DNA of 64,000 bases from Ancrocorticia sp052089425 (GCF_052089425.1 NZ_JBQCZW010000001.1:1-64000), one strand, 5' to 3'. Shown: positions 7,810 to 16,438, counted from the stretch's first letter. Numbers and translations: made by a program. Notes: generated from the sequence alone by a model not told the origin.

Positions 7810-10218
7810 TTATTCGGGGAGATCGCCGGATTCTAGGAGGGCGTTGAACTGCTCCTCATCCAGAATCGGTACTCCAAGGGTTTCGGCCTTCGTTACCTTG
7901 GATCCGGCGTTCTCCCCGGCCACCACGGCCGTTGTTTTCTTGGAGACTGATCCGGCCGCCTTGCCTCCGTGGGAGAGGATGGCTTCCTTCACGGAATCCC
8001 GGGTGTAGCCCTCAAGGCTTCCGGTGGCCACGATCGTCATGCCGGCCAGCGTTTGAGGAGTTGTTCCGGGTGCGTCTAGGACCTCATCGGCGAACACCAC
8101 GCCGGAGGCTTCCCACTGCTCCACGATCTCGCGGTGCCAATCCACATCGAACCACTCGTGGAAGGATTCGGCGATGATCTGGCCAACCCCTTCCACATTG
8201 GCGAGTTCCTCGAGGCTGGCCGCGCGCAACTCGTCCAGATTCGGGTGGGCTGCCGCGAGCGCCCTGGCGGCGGTGGGGCCCACGTGGCGAATGGACAGGG
8301 CCACCAGCTTGCGCCATAGCTCCTTGCCCCGTGCCTTTTTCAGCTCATCCACGATCTTTTCGATGGCCTTGCCCGGGGCTGACGCCGCCTGAAGCTCGGG
8401 CTGGCCCCCGCGCGGGCGCTTCCACTTTGGCTTGGTCCACGCTGCCCGCACGCGCCGGTAATCGCCGGTGAGCGAGCCCTTGGTGCGCACTTCCTTCCAG
8501 ATCCACACGTCACGCACGTCCTCGGCGGTCAGTGCAAATAGCCCCGCTTCGGTATGGAGCAGTGGTTCTTGTGCCTCGGGTATGCCGAAGCTGCGCTGCA
8601 GATCTGCGGGGATGATCTCCTCGCTGTGTAACAGCGCGCCATCGGCGTCCACGACGCCCAGTTCCACCATTGTTTCGTGGCTCACCGAAATCTTGTGGTC
8701 CCGGCCTGTGAGTGGATCTTCGATGAGGAGGGTGTGGCCGGTTGCGAGGGCGGTGAGGGCATCGGCCCGTCCGGATTCAGGTTCGGTCAGCCACAAGGCC
8801 GTCTGATCGCCCAGCGCTTCGATATCGAGGGCTCCGCGCGAGCCGATATGGCTGACGCGTTCGGTCAGCTGGGCCGGGCAGCTTCGTGTGTTCGGGCAGC
8901 GCATGTCTACATCGCCGGCCTTCGCCGGTGCAACGGGCGTGCCGCACGATGGGCATTCTTCGGGCATGTGCCACTCGCGTTCGGTGCCATCACGCAGGGC
9001 CAACACCGGGCCAACAACCTCGGGGATCACATCCCCGGCCTTGCGTAGGATCACCGTGTCACCGATCAGCACGCCCTTGCGTGCTACCTCGGTGGGATTG
9101 TGCAAGGTGGCCTGAGAAACCGTTGAGCCGGCTACCGTGATGGGCTCCATCACCGCGAACGGGGTGACCCTGCCCGTGCGGCCCACCTGAGTGCGGATGT
9201 CCAGAAGCTTTGTTTCTACTTCCTCCGGCGGGTACTTGTAGGCCACGGCCCAGCGCGGCACACGCGATGTGAAGCCCAGCCTGTCTTGAAGGCCCCGATT
9301 GTTCACCTTGAACACGGCGCCATCGATCCCGTGAATCAACCCGTAGCGGTCCTCGCCGTACTTCGTGATGAAGGCCTCGACCCCCTGCCACGTCCTGACG
9401 ATCTCCGTGTAAGGGGAGATCGGGATGCCCCATCGGGCGAAGGCCTCGTACACGCCTTCTTGAGTGCTGAGCTCCGTGCCCGTTTCTTCCGGCACCCCAG
9501 TAAGTGCACCGATCCCGTGGGCGATGAAGGCCAGTGGGCGGGCGGCCGTGTTGCGAGAATCCTTCTGCCGCAAGGAACCGGCGGCGGCGTTGCGGGGGTT
9601 CGCGTATTCCTTGTGTCCGGCTTCGCGCAGCTTGGCGTTGAATTCCGCGAATTCCTTGAGGGGAAAGAACACCTCTCCGCGCACCTCCATCACCTCGGGC
9701 CAGCCGCGCCCCGCAAGGCGAACGGGGATGGCGCCAATCGTTTTCGCGTTGGCTGTCACGTCCTCGCCCGTCACGCCGTCACCGCGGGTGCCCGCAACCG
9801 TCAGTTCGCCATTCTCGTAGCGCAGGTTGAGGGCCAACCCATCGATCTTCGCCTCGGCGGTCACCGCGAAATCGGAGGGAAGCTCCGCCTCCATCGTGTT
9901 GTACCACCCCTGCAGGTCCTCCATGGTGAACACGTCCTGCAGGGAGAACAGGCGCTCCAGATGCTCAACCGGCGGGAAGCCCGTGGCCGCAGGATCAGCA
10001 CCCACCGTTTGTGTGGGCGAATCTTGGCTGGACAGCTCGGGGTAGGCGGATTCGATCCTCCGCATCTCGTGAATCAGGTGATCGTAGTGATCGTCCGTGA
10101 TCTCAGGGGCGGCGCCCGAGTGGTAGGCCACCTGTGCACTTTCTACGAGTGGCGCAAGCTCTTCCCACCGGCTTTTGGCCGCGTCGAGCGTTGATGGAAT
10201 CGAGTCTGTATTCGTCAC
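7810..10218 (-). CDS. ligA: NAD-dependent DNA ligase with a long insertion
   Basis: Seals nicks during replication and repair. 802 residues. In order: N-terminal Ia/adenylation domain with AEAKIDG (adenylated Lys124), OB fold, four-cysteine zinc finger (CPSCGTP ... CPNTRSCPAQ, about residues 437-460), helix-hairpin-helix domain (SIRHVGPTAARALAA; NVEGVGQIIAES) and C-terminal BRCT domain (from PQTLAGMTIVATGSL). It is over 100 residues longer than the usual roughly 670-690. The extra length lies between the zinc finger and the HhH region, around residues 475-600 (from ALWLTEPESGRAD to about RRVRAAWTKPKWKRP). GTG start; GACAAT lies 6 bases upstream with no Shine-Dalgarno, so it may be leaderless. 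Confidence 0.96.
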   Translation of the reverse strand: MTNTDSIPSTLDAAKSRWEELAPLVESAQVAYHSGAAPEITDDHYDHLIHEMRRIESAYPELSSQDSPTQTVGADPAATGFPPVEHLERLFSLQDVFTMEDLQGWYNTMEAELPSDFAVTAEAKIDGLALNLRYENGELTVAGTRGDGVTGEDVTANAKTIGAIPVRLAGRGWPEVMEVRGEVFFPLKEFAEFNAKLREAGHKEYANPRNAAAGSLRQKDSRNTAARPLAFIAHGIGALTGVPEETGTELSTQEGVYEAFARWGIPISPYTEIVRTWQGVEAFITKYGEDRYGLIHGIDGAVFKVNNRGLQDRLGFTSRVPRWAVAYKYPPEEVETKLLDIRTQVGRTGRVTPFAVMEPITVAGSTVSQATLHNPTEVARKGVLIGDTVILRKAGDVIPEVVGPVLALRDGTEREWHMPEECPSCGTPVAPAKAGDVDMRCPNTRSCPAQLTERVSHIGSRGALDIEALGDQTALWLTEPESGRADALTALATGHTLLIEDPLTGRDHKISVSHETMVELGVVDADGALLHSEEIIPADLQRSFGIPEAQEPLLHTEAGLFALTAEDVRDVWIWKEVRTKGSLTGDYRRVRAAWTKPKWKRPRGGQPELQAASAPGKAIEKIVDELKKARGKELWRKLVALSIRHVGPTAARALAAAHPNLDELRAASLEELANVEGVGQIIAESFHEWFDVDWHREIVEQWEASGVVFADEVLDAPGTTPQTLAGMTIVATGSLEGYTRDSVKEAILSHGGKAAGSVSKKTTAVVAGENAGSKVTKAETLGVPILDEEQFNALLESGDLPE

Positions 10219-10330
10219 GGTGCTATTGTCCCCTACCCCGGGTCAAAGGGCGAGAGGATCGGCAACTCTGAACGATGGCCCAGCGGAGCCGAACATGGAA
10301 CGGGCGTGGGGATCCGCCGTCGTCGTCAAT

Positions 10331-10336
10331 TAAACT
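10331..10336 (+). promoter_or_regulatory. -10 box, leaderless SRAP gene promoter
   Basis: TAAACT with a 6-base gap to ATG 10343. A GCCGTCGTCGTC tract (10316-10327) lies immediately upstream where the -35 spacer would be. Confidence 0.4.
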
Positions 10337-10342
10337 TGCCCT

Positions 10343-11038
10343 ATGTGCGGCCGATACGCCTCTTTCATGGCGTCAAACGATATTCAGCTGGCCTTCGATC
10401 TGGATTCTCTGGGCGAAGAGACGGAGGGCTTGGCGCCCTCGTGGAATGTGGCGCCCACCCACAACATCGCGATTATTGTGGAGCGGCTGCTCGATAGCGA
10501 TGCGGGTGGCGGGATTTCGCGCGAGCTGCACGTGGCACGCTGGGGCTTGGTGCCCCCGTGGGCGAAGGAACCGGCGCGTGGGCCCCAGCTCATCAACGCT
10601 CGGATGGAAACCGTGGCAGAAAAGCGCGCCTTTGCCCCATCCCTCAAGAAGCGGCGGTGCATCATTCCGGCCAACGGCTATTTCGAGTGGCAGGCGGCGG
10701 CCGATGGGAAGATTCCGTACTACATCCATTTGCCGGATGGCAGGCCGCTCGGTTTCGCGGGGCTGTACGGGTGGTGGAAGAAGCCGGACGGCTCGTGGCT
10801 GCTCTCAGCAACGATCATCACCCGGGCCGCAGAGGGACCATTGTCCCAAATTCATGATCGGGCTCCCGTTGTGTTGTGGAGCGAAGATAACGATTCGTGG
10901 CTGGATCCCCACCTCACAGATCCGGCCACGGCCCGCGCAATCATCGAACGTCCCAACGAAGAACTCGTGGCGGAAATCGTAGGGAAAAGCGTGGGAAACC
11001 CGCGACATAACACCCCGGAGAACATCGTTGCATTGTGA
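10343..11038 (+). CDS. SOS response-associated (SRAP/YedK/HMCES) protein
   Basis: 231 residues. It begins MCGRYASF, so removal of Met exposes the invariant catalytic Cys2, which in the family forms a stable thiazolidine DNA-protein cross-link at abasic sites. Other hallmarks are present: NVAPTHNI, NARMETVAEKRAF with the conserved Glu, RRCIIPANGYFEW, and HDRAPVVL with the conserved His. It protects abasic sites in single-stranded DNA during replication. It is divergent from ligA. There is no Shine-Dalgarno; the promoter geometry suggests a leaderless message, which keeps the N-terminal Cys2 in place. Confidence 0.93.
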   Translation: MCGRYASFMASNDIQLAFDLDSLGEETEGLAPSWNVAPTHNIAIIVERLLDSDAGGGISRELHVARWGLVPPWAKEPARGPQLINARMETVAEKRAFAPSLKKRRCIIPANGYFEWQAAADGKIPYYIHLPDGRPLGFAGLYGWWKKPDGSWLLSATIITRAAEGPLSQIHDRAPVVLWSEDNDSWLDPHLTDPATARAIIERPNEELVAEIVGKSVGNPRHNTPENIVAL

Positions 11039-11219
11039 GCTCTGGGCGGTTGTGTACCCATTTGGCGCTCAGATGTGAAGAGACATTCCGCGGGGAAAAG
11101 ATCACGTTTTTATCTCTTTACGCGCCCAGCAAAAGCTGCAACGCTTAATAACAGTTCAAATGTACCTATCGGGCCGGGCACTTACACGTCCGGCTTCGGC
11201 GGTTTAAGGAGTTATTTGC

Positions 11220-11474
11220 ATGGATTGGCGTCACCGGGCAGCGTGTCTTACTGAAGATCCCGAGCTGTTCTTCCCCATTGGGAACTCCGGTCCGGCCATA
11301 GCGCAAATCGAACAGGCCAAGCGCGTATGCAACCGCTGTGAAGTGTCCGATGTGTGCCTCAAGTGGGCGTTGGAAAGCGGGCAGGATGCCGGCGTGTGGG
11401 GTGGCCTCTCAGAAGATGAGCGCCGTTCCTTGAAGCGCCGCACCGCGCGTGCGCGCCGCTCGAACGTTGGCTGA
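11220..11474 (+). CDS. whiB1: WhiB1-type iron-sulfur transcription regulator
   Basis: 84 residues, the same length as M. tuberculosis WhiB1 and very similar to it by eye (MDWRH start, EDPELFFP, GNSGPAIAQI, VCNRC, GQDAGVWGGLSEDERRSLKRR). Cys9, Cys37, Cys40 and Cys46 would bind a 4Fe-4S cluster; GVWGG and the basic tail serve sigma-factor and DNA contact. In mycobacteria WhiB1 is essential and nitric-oxide responsive. AAGGAG sits 8 bases before the ATG. A roughly 180-base upstream spacer has room for regulation, but I could not place a convincing CRP site. Adjacent, convergent pdtaS matches mycobacterial order. Confidence 0.95.
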   Translation: MDWRHRAACLTEDPELFFPIGNSGPAIAQIEQAKRVCNRCEVSDVCLKWALESGQDAGVWGGLSEDERRSLKRRTARARRSNVG

Positions 11475-11496
11475 GCAGAGAGACCCTACATAGTAG

Positions 11497-11529
11497 AGAA
11501 GGATGGGACCACGCCGGTCCCATCCTTCT
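11497..11529. terminator. bidirectional terminator between whiB1 and pdtaS
   Basis: A perfect 14-bp stem (AGAAGGATGGGACC and its complement) with loop ACGCC, followed by TTGTGTCT on the plus strand. It lies between convergent stops and can serve both genes. Confidence 0.85.
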
Positions 11530-11547
11530 TGTGTCTAGCCTTAATGG

Positions 11548-12981
11548 CTATCCATCAATTTCGGCATCAAGGTGCACAAGCGTTCCGCCACCTTCGCGGT
11601 CACGCCACCCGATGTTGCCGTGCAGTTCCCCGGCAACCATGGTTTTCACGATGCTGGTGCCCAGCCCAGATCCCGGCTGGTGGCCCTGCAGCCCTTCGCC
11701 GTCATCAGCGATCTCAACGGCAAGGTGCCGCCCGTTTCGTTCGGCAGTCACGTCAAGATGCCCGCCGGCAAATACGCCATGCTCCACAGCGTTGGTCACT
11801 AGCTCGTTGAGCACCACCGCGAGGGCAGTTGCCTGATTCGCCCCGATTTTCCCGAACTCGCCACTCAACTGTGTGGTCACGTGAGCACCCGTGGCGGCAA
11901 TATCCGAGGACATGCGCAGAATCGGTGCGAATACCTCGTTGAAATCCACTGTTTCGTTCAGCGTTTGGGAGAGCGTTTGGTGCACCACCGCGATGGTGGA
12001 GATGCGGCGTTGAGCAGTTTCCAGCGATTGGCGCGTGACATCATCGTGCGCGCGGCGTGCCTGCATACGCAAAAGGGCTGACACCGTTTGGAGATTGTTT
12101 TTCACGCGGTGATTGATTTCCCGAATCGTCGCATCCTTGGTGATGAGCTCCTGCTCGCGCCGCCGCAACTCGGTGATATCGCGGGTCATGACGATCGCAC
12201 CTAGCCGCTCACCGTGATCGAGCAGGGGAACGGCGCGCATGGACAACACGGCGCCGCTGGTTTCAAGCTCAGTCAGCCACGGGGCGCGCCCCATCACCAC
12301 CACTGCGAGCGTTTCATCCACACTCGAGTGATCCTCAATCATGTTCGTGACCATCTCAGCCAACGTCTGCCCACGTAATGAGCCCGGGTAGCCCAGCCGA
12401 TGGAAGCTGGAAACAGCGTTGGGGCTGGCATACAGAATGGTGCCGTCCACATCGATCTGCACGATGCCATCGGTCAGGCGCGGGGTGCCGTGGCGAATGC
12501 CGGTTGGTGTGTTCTCGAACGGGAACTCCCCGGTTGACACCATATGGATGAGAGCGTCAGCCACCTGTTCGTAATTGCCTTGAATCTGGGAGGGAACACG
12601 ATCAGGTTCAAAGGCCTTGACCACGGCTAGTACGCCGATGATCTCTTTGTCCCGGCGCACCCCATGCAAGGTGATAACAAGGTTGCGGAGCTCCCGCTCC
12701 CTGCTGCGCCCGTCCTTCATCACATCCGTTGCCGGGTCCACAAGCTGCGGATCGCACCGCACGCCCACCATGTCCTCATCAAAGAGAGTGGCGGCGGTTG
12801 CTGGCCTACAGTGCCCTGCGTACATCACCCCACCGCTCGGAGCCGGAACGATGAGCAACAGATCAGCAAAAGCAACGTCTGAGATGACCTGCCAGTCACC
12901 CACCAGTTGATGGAGCCATTCGCGGTCCTGATGAGAGATGGTACTCACGCGATTAAGGATGTTCGTTAAGGTCGGCACCAC
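11548..12981 (-). CDS. pdtaS: PdtaS-type cytosolic sensor histidine kinase
   Basis: 477 residues without membrane segments. Order: GAF-like domain (about 1-150), PAS domain (about 165-275, with VQIDVDGTILYASPNAV), HisKA_2 dimerisation/phosphoacceptor helix with His291 (EINHRVKNNLQTV), and HATPase (VLNELVTNAVEHG; DDGEGL; GSGLGTSIV). This is the architecture of Rv3220c (PdtaS), whose partner PdtaR is an ANTAR RNA-binding antiterminator; no pdtaR is visible here. Starts are GTG codons (two in tandem) with weak Shine-Dalgarno, so the exact start is uncertain. It is convergent with whiB1 and divergent from the DUF2505 gene. Confidence 0.9.
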   Translation of the reverse strand: MVPTLTNILNRVSTISHQDREWLHQLVGDWQVISDVAFADLLLIVPAPSGGVMYAGHCRPATAATLFDEDMVGVRCDPQLVDPATDVMKDGRSRERELRNLVITLHGVRRDKEIIGVLAVVKAFEPDRVPSQIQGNYEQVADALIHMVSTGEFPFENTPTGIRHGTPRLTDGIVQIDVDGTILYASPNAVSSFHRLGYPGSLRGQTLAEMVTNMIEDHSSVDETLAVVVMGRAPWLTELETSGAVLSMRAVPLLDHGERLGAIVMTRDITELRRREQELITKDATIREINHRVKNNLQTVSALLRMQARRAHDDVTRQSLETAQRRISTIAVVHQTLSQTLNETVDFNEVFAPILRMSSDIAATGAHVTTQLSGEFGKIGANQATALAVVLNELVTNAVEHGVFAGGHLDVTAERNGRHLAVEIADDGEGLQGHQPGSGLGTSIVKTMVAGELHGNIGWRDREGGGTLVHLDAEIDG

Positions 12982-13014
12982 TCAAGAGTAGAGCCAATCG
13001 TGCACAATAGTCAT

Positions 13015-13476
13015 ATGCATATCACTAGAAGTTTCATGCTCAATGTTCCAGCCGATGAGATTGTCTCCGCTCTACTCTCACCCGAAATGGCCGCCAAGCG
13101 GATGGCGCTTCTTGGCGTCACGGAGTTTGATCACAAGGCGGAAGGCAACACCGCCGTCACACGCGCCAAGGTTCCGGCCGATAAGCTCCCGTCCCAAGCA
13201 CGGGCGTTCGTGAAGAACGGCGTGGACGCCACAGTGACCGCCGTGGCCGCCGGGACAACGGTGGATTACTCGCTGGATCTCAAGGGAGCTCCCGTTGACC
13301 TGTCCTGGACGATCACTCTGAACGGCGATACGCCAACGGCTGGGGACGTTGATGGCGAGTTCAAGGTCAAGATCCCGATCATGGGTTCCAAGATCGAGCA
13401 GAAGGGCGCCGCTTGGGTTGACCGCCTGCTCGGAGCCGAGGTTCGCAATATCGAGGAAGTTGTTGCCGGAAACTAG
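13015..13476 (+). CDS. DUF2505 family protein
   Basis: 153 residues resembling actinobacterial DUF2505 proteins, small START/SRPBCC-like folds with no defined function (HITRSFMLNVPADEIVSAL ... GEFKVKIPIMGSKIEQKGAAWV). No signal peptide or catalytic motif is seen. ATG 13015 is preferred over the in-frame GTG at 13000; CACAAT lies 6 bases before it and no Shine-Dalgarno is present. It is divergent from pdtaS. Confidence 0.8.
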   Translation: MHITRSFMLNVPADEIVSALLSPEMAAKRMALLGVTEFDHKAEGNTAVTRAKVPADKLPSQARAFVKNGVDATVTAVAAGTTVDYSLDLKGAPVDLSWTITLNGDTPTAGDVDGEFKVKIPIMGSKIEQKGAAWVDRLLGAEVRNIEEVVAGN

Positions 13477-13507
13477 CCCACCTACCATCCTCCATCCCTA
13501 CCTTCAC

Positions 13508-13528
13508 CTTGAGCGAACCAGACTCAAC
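13508..13528 (+). promoter_or_regulatory. HAIR-like HspR operator upstream of hsp20
   Basis: CTTGAGC, 7 bases, ACTCAAC. It matches the HspR-associated inverted repeat CTTGAGT-N7-ACTCAAG at 12 of 14 arm positions with exact spacing. It lies just upstream of the promoter of the small heat-shock gene, where HspR/DnaK would repress at normal temperature. Confidence 0.8.
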
Positions 13529-13533
13529 TTTAG

Positions 13534-13561
13534 TTGCGGAATACTCACTCATAGCTATACG
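13534..13561 (+). promoter_or_regulatory. hsp20 promoter
   Basis: TTGCGG (13534-13539), a 16-base spacer, TATACG (13556-13561). It is placed immediately downstream of the HAIR element and about 50 bases before the start codon. Confidence 0.55.
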
Positions 13562-13615
13562 TTCTAGTTAGCAGATCGGGGAAACACCCCGGAGTACATA
13601 ATGGAGATGATAACG

Positions 13616-14053
13616 ATGGCAACCACATATGATCCTTTCCGCGAACTGGAGCGCCTCTTCAACGGCAACGCACGCGTCCCAGGCTCCACCGCAATGCCGA
13701 TGGACCTGTACCGCAAGGGTGATACGTTCATCGCCCGCGTTGACCTTCCGGGTGTGAATCCGGATTCGATTGATATCGATATTGATGAGCGGACTCTCAC
13801 GGTGCGCGCAGAGCGCCCGGCGGAGAGCGGCGAAGATATCAAGTGGCTCTCTCGCGAGCGCCCCGCAGGCACCTTCGCCCGCCAGCTGAACTTGGGTTAC
13901 GGTTTGGCAGCGGATCGCATTGAAGCCAACTATGCGGACGGCGTCCTCACGCTCACGATGCCCGTTGCCGAAGAAGCCAAGCCCCGCAAGATTTCGGTGG
14001 CTCATAAGGATTCTCCGAGCAGCCCGGTAATCGAAGAGGGCCAAGAAGGCTAA
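13616..14053 (+). CDS. Hsp20/alpha-crystallin small heat-shock protein
   Basis: 145 residues. An ATP-independent holdase for unfolding proteins. The alpha-crystallin domain spans about residues 30-130, with PMDLYRKGDTFIARVDLPGV, the beta-strand VRAERP, and the closing motif YADGVLTLTMPVAEEAKPRKI. The short N-terminus begins ATTYDPFRELERLF, typical of actinobacterial Hsp18. The start is ATG 13616 with GGAG 9 bases upstream; an in-frame ATG at 13601 is less well supported. Regulation by HspR is strongly suggested by the operator at 13508. A clear terminator follows, so it is a single-gene unit. Confidence 0.95.
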   Translation: MATTYDPFRELERLFNGNARVPGSTAMPMDLYRKGDTFIARVDLPGVNPDSIDIDIDERTLTVRAERPAESGEDIKWLSRERPAGTFARQLNLGYGLAADRIEANYADGVLTLTMPVAEEAKPRKISVAHKDSPSSPVIEEGQEG

Positions 14054-14084
14054 GAGGGTTCGGCGCTTCACAACCACAGGCCAC

Positions 14085-14127
14085 AGCCGCCCGCTCCCCA
14101 CTCATCACACGGGGGTGGGCGGCTTTT
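14085..14127 (+). terminator. hsp20 terminator
   Basis: Stem AGCCGCCC/GGGCGGCT, with a further inner CCCC/GGGG pairing, directly followed by TTTT. Confidence 0.8.
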
Positions 14128-14175
14128 GCTGCGCCTAGGCACCGGGCACCCTGCCCACTACTCGATCACTTTCGA

Positions 14176-14181
14176 TAGGAT
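14176..14181 (+). promoter_or_regulatory. -10 box, thyA promoter
   Basis: TAGGAT with a 6-base gap to ATG 14188. The same bases could act as a weak Shine-Dalgarno (AGGA), so leaderless status is likely rather than certain. Confidence 0.4.
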
Positions 14182-14187
14182 CGCACC

Positions 14188-14991
14188 ATGGAGATTAACC
14201 GTGCCTACGAGGACTTGCTGGCAGACATCCTCAACAATGGGACAAAGAAGGCCGACCGCACGGGAACCGGCACGCTTTCGGTGTTTGGCCGCCAGATCCG
14301 ATATGACCTGTCCAAGGGCTTCCCGCGCCTCACAACGAAGTTTGTGGCCATGAAGCCCGTCAAGGGGGAACTCCTGTGGTTCCTCAAGGGGTCCACCAAC
14401 ATCGAGTGGTTGAAAGAACAAGGCATTACGATCTGGGATGAGTGGGCGGATCCCAGCGGGGAACTTGGCCCCGTATACGGCTACCAGTGGCGTAGCTGGC
14501 CAGCTCCAAACGGCGAACACATTGATCAGATCGCTCGGATCATTGATCAGCTGCGCACCACTCCCGATTCGCGACGAATCATCGTATCCGCGTGGAACGT
14601 GGCGGATCTTGACAACATGGCGCTCCAGCCATGCCATGCGCTGTTCCAGTTCTATGTGGCCGATGGCAAGCTGTCGTGCCAGCTCTACCAGCGCAGCGCG
14701 GACATGTTCTTGGGCGTGCCGTTCAACATTGCCTCCTACGCCCTGCTCACGCACATGGTGGCCCAGCAGGTAGGCCTCGAGGTTGGTGAGTTCGTGTGGA
14801 CGGGCGGGGATTGCCACATCTACCTCAATCATGTGGATCAGGTTCGCGAACAGATCTCGCGCGAGCCCTTCCCCTTCCCCACGCTGCGCCTACACCAGGC
14901 GGATTCGATCTTCGATTACGAGATGTCCGATATTGACGCGTCCGAGGGCTATCAACACCACCCCGGTATCAAGGCTCCGATTTCGGTCTAG
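14188..14991 (+). CDS. thyA: thymidylate synthase (ThyA)
   Basis: Converts dUMP to dTMP using 5,10-methylenetetrahydrofolate and releases dihydrofolate. 267 residues, close to the 264 of E. coli. The nucleophile is Cys149 in LQPCHALFQFYV. Other signatures: DRTGTGT, RSWPAP, SRRIIVSAWN, QRSADMFLGVPFN and the dUMP-contacting GGDCHIYLNH. The C-terminus is APISV. The neighbouring dihydrofolate reductase gene recycles its folate product, a classic pair; a 63-base spacer with a T-run and GAC tract separates them. Confidence 0.98.
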   Translation: MEINRAYEDLLADILNNGTKKADRTGTGTLSVFGRQIRYDLSKGFPRLTTKFVAMKPVKGELLWFLKGSTNIEWLKEQGITIWDEWADPSGELGPVYGYQWRSWPAPNGEHIDQIARIIDQLRTTPDSRRIIVSAWNVADLDNMALQPCHALFQFYVADGKLSCQLYQRSADMFLGVPFNIASYALLTHMVAQQVGLEVGEFVWTGGDCHIYLNHVDQVREQISREPFPFPTLRLHQADSIFDYEMSDIDASEGYQHHPGIKAPISV

Positions 14992-15014
14992 TAGTCTCGC
15001 GGTAGCGCAGTTCC

Positions 15015-15034
15015 TTTTTTCGACGACGACGACG
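15015..15034 (+). repeat. T6-CGACGACGACGACG dispersed tract
   Basis: The longest spacer copy of the dispersed GAC-repeat motif, between thyA and dfrA, 21 bases before the dfrA start. Confidence 0.6.
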
Positions 15035-15054
15035 ATTTCCTCCAGGAGGCACCC

Positions 15055-15645
15055 TTGCTAGGCATGATTTGGGCACAAGGCCGCGACCGGGCGATCGGCC
15101 GCGATGGAACGATGGCCTGGCATGTGCCTGAGGACATGGCGTTTTTCCGCGGCACCACGATGGGGCACCCGGTGATCATGGGCCGCAAAACATGGGAGAG
15201 TTTGGGGGCCACGTACCAGCCGCTGAGTGGGCGGGAGAACATCGTGGTGACTCGCGATTCCTCCTACACGGCGGAGGGCGCCCATGTTGTCTCAACTCTC
15301 GAAGCGGCCCGCGATCTTGGGGAAGTGTTGGCCGCCGATGCGCCCGGCACGTTGTCATGGGTGATGGGCGGGGCACAAATCTATGAGGCCGCGCTCCCCC
15401 TCGCGGACATTCTGGCTGTTACCCATATTGACGTGAATGTGGAGAATCCCGATGCGTTTGCCCCGCGGTTCGGTGAACCCGAGTGGGAGTTCCGGGAGGC
15501 GGCGCCCGAGGCTCCGGACTGGAACACCGATGCGAAGTCGGGCCTGTGTTACCGCTTCACCGTGTACACGCGTCAGGGCCTCGGCCTGCCTGAAGGTTTC
15601 ACCCTCTTCACCGGCGCAACCCCGGAAAGCTCCCAGCAGCTCTGA
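15055..15645 (+). CDS. dfrA: dihydrofolate reductase
   Basis: Reduces dihydrofolate to tetrahydrofolate with NADPH. 196 residues, somewhat longer than the usual ~160. Motifs: MIWAQGRDRAIGRDG, WHVPEDMAFFRGTTMGHPVIMGRKTWESL, IVVTRD, and the cofactor loop VMGGAQIYEAALPLAD. The residues before WHVPED read TMAW where many actinobacterial enzymes have an N/P-W loop. The extra length is a C-terminal tail (LPEGFTLFTGATPESSQQL). The start is TTG 15055, with AGGAGG 7 bases upstream. It is convergent with the erm gene, only 6 bases between stops. Confidence 0.94.
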   Translation: MLGMIWAQGRDRAIGRDGTMAWHVPEDMAFFRGTTMGHPVIMGRKTWESLGATYQPLSGRENIVVTRDSSYTAEGAHVVSTLEAARDLGEVLAADAPGTLSWVMGGAQIYEAALPLADILAVTHIDVNVENPDAFAPRFGEPEWEFREAAPEAPDWNTDAKSGLCYRFTVYTRQGLGLPEGFTLFTGATPESSQQL

Positions 15646-15651
15646 GGCCAT

Positions 15652-16410
15652 TTACCTCACGGCCTTCCACAGCGCCACCCACTGGGCGGCGTCCAGATCC
15701 CGAGGAAGTTTACTTCCCTTGATTTGCGCTGACTGTATAGCCCGCCGAGCATTCTTGGCACTGGTCCGGCCAGCGTTCTGAATGATTTCAGCGAGCGTTC
15801 GTCCGCGAGCAGTGAAGGCGGCTCGGACGAATCGCTCATACCCTTCGCGATCAGATTCGCGCAATAACGGCGTATGCCGGCGGTGCACCACAAGAATTCC
15901 ACCATCAACACTTGGCCGCGGGGTAAAGCCCCATGAGGGAACGCGCCCCTCGAGCCCGAAGGTAAACCACGGTGCAGATTGAGCGGTCATCATCGTGCTG
16001 CCACCAACACCAGCGCGTTTGCGCGCCACCTCCCATTGCGTGAGCAGGATGGCATCTTCCCACGATGAGCTCTCCAGCAGGCGCCGCAGGATCGGAGTTG
16101 TGAGATGAAATGGAACGTTGCCCACCACCACGGGCTCGTTGAGCGGGCAGGTCAAAGCGTCGCCATGGACGATAGTGACGCTCGGGAACTTCCTGCGAAG
16201 TTTGTGAACCCGATGTTCGTCAATTTCTAGCGCAGTGACATCGCGTCCGAGGCGTGAAAGTGGGCGCGTGAGAGCACCGTCTCCCGCACCCAACTCAAGG
16301 ATCGGTCCGGCAGTGCGTCCCACCAGACTGACCATGAGGTTGATCGTGGGTTTGTGATGAAGGAAATTTTGGCCGAGTTCATGGCGGCCACCACATTGAG
16401 AACGAGGCAA
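15652..16410 (-). CDS. Erm-type 23S rRNA adenine N-6 methyltransferase
   Basis: 252 residues related to Erm(X): GRHELGQNFLHHKPTINLMV, SAM motif ILELGAGDGALT, acidic motif ALEIDE, catalytic VVGNVPFHLTTPILRRLL, QWEVARKRAGVGGSTMMTAQ, WFTFGLEGRVP, RPSVDGGILVV. In the family such enzymes methylate A2058 and confer macrolide-lincosamide-streptogramin B resistance. The frame is open to TTG 16467, but TTG 16410 is preferred: GGAG lies 7 bases before it and the N-terminus (MPRSQCGGRHELGQNF) then matches Erm(X) in length. The C-terminus lacks the basic tail of Erm(X). Visible divergence from Erm(X) suggests a separate class. Upstream hairpins and a short ORF suggest attenuation control. Confidence 0.88.
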   Translation of the reverse strand: MPRSQCGGRHELGQNFLHHKPTINLMVSLVGRTAGPILELGAGDGALTRPLSRLGRDVTALEIDEHRVHKLRRKFPSVTIVHGDALTCPLNEPVVVGNVPFHLTTPILRRLLESSSWEDAILLTQWEVARKRAGVGGSTMMTAQSAPWFTFGLEGRVPSWGFTPRPSVDGGILVVHRRHTPLLRESDREGYERFVRAAFTARGRTLAEIIQNAGRTSAKNARRAIQSAQIKGSKLPRDLDAAQWVALWKAVR

Positions 16411-16438
16411 GAGCGCGCTCCAAATAACAAGAATGGAA

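Noticed and set aside
9286..10194. 302-codon plus-strand ORF
   Set aside because: Antisense shadow of ligA, whose domain motifs are complete; the shadow protein has no recognisable domain.
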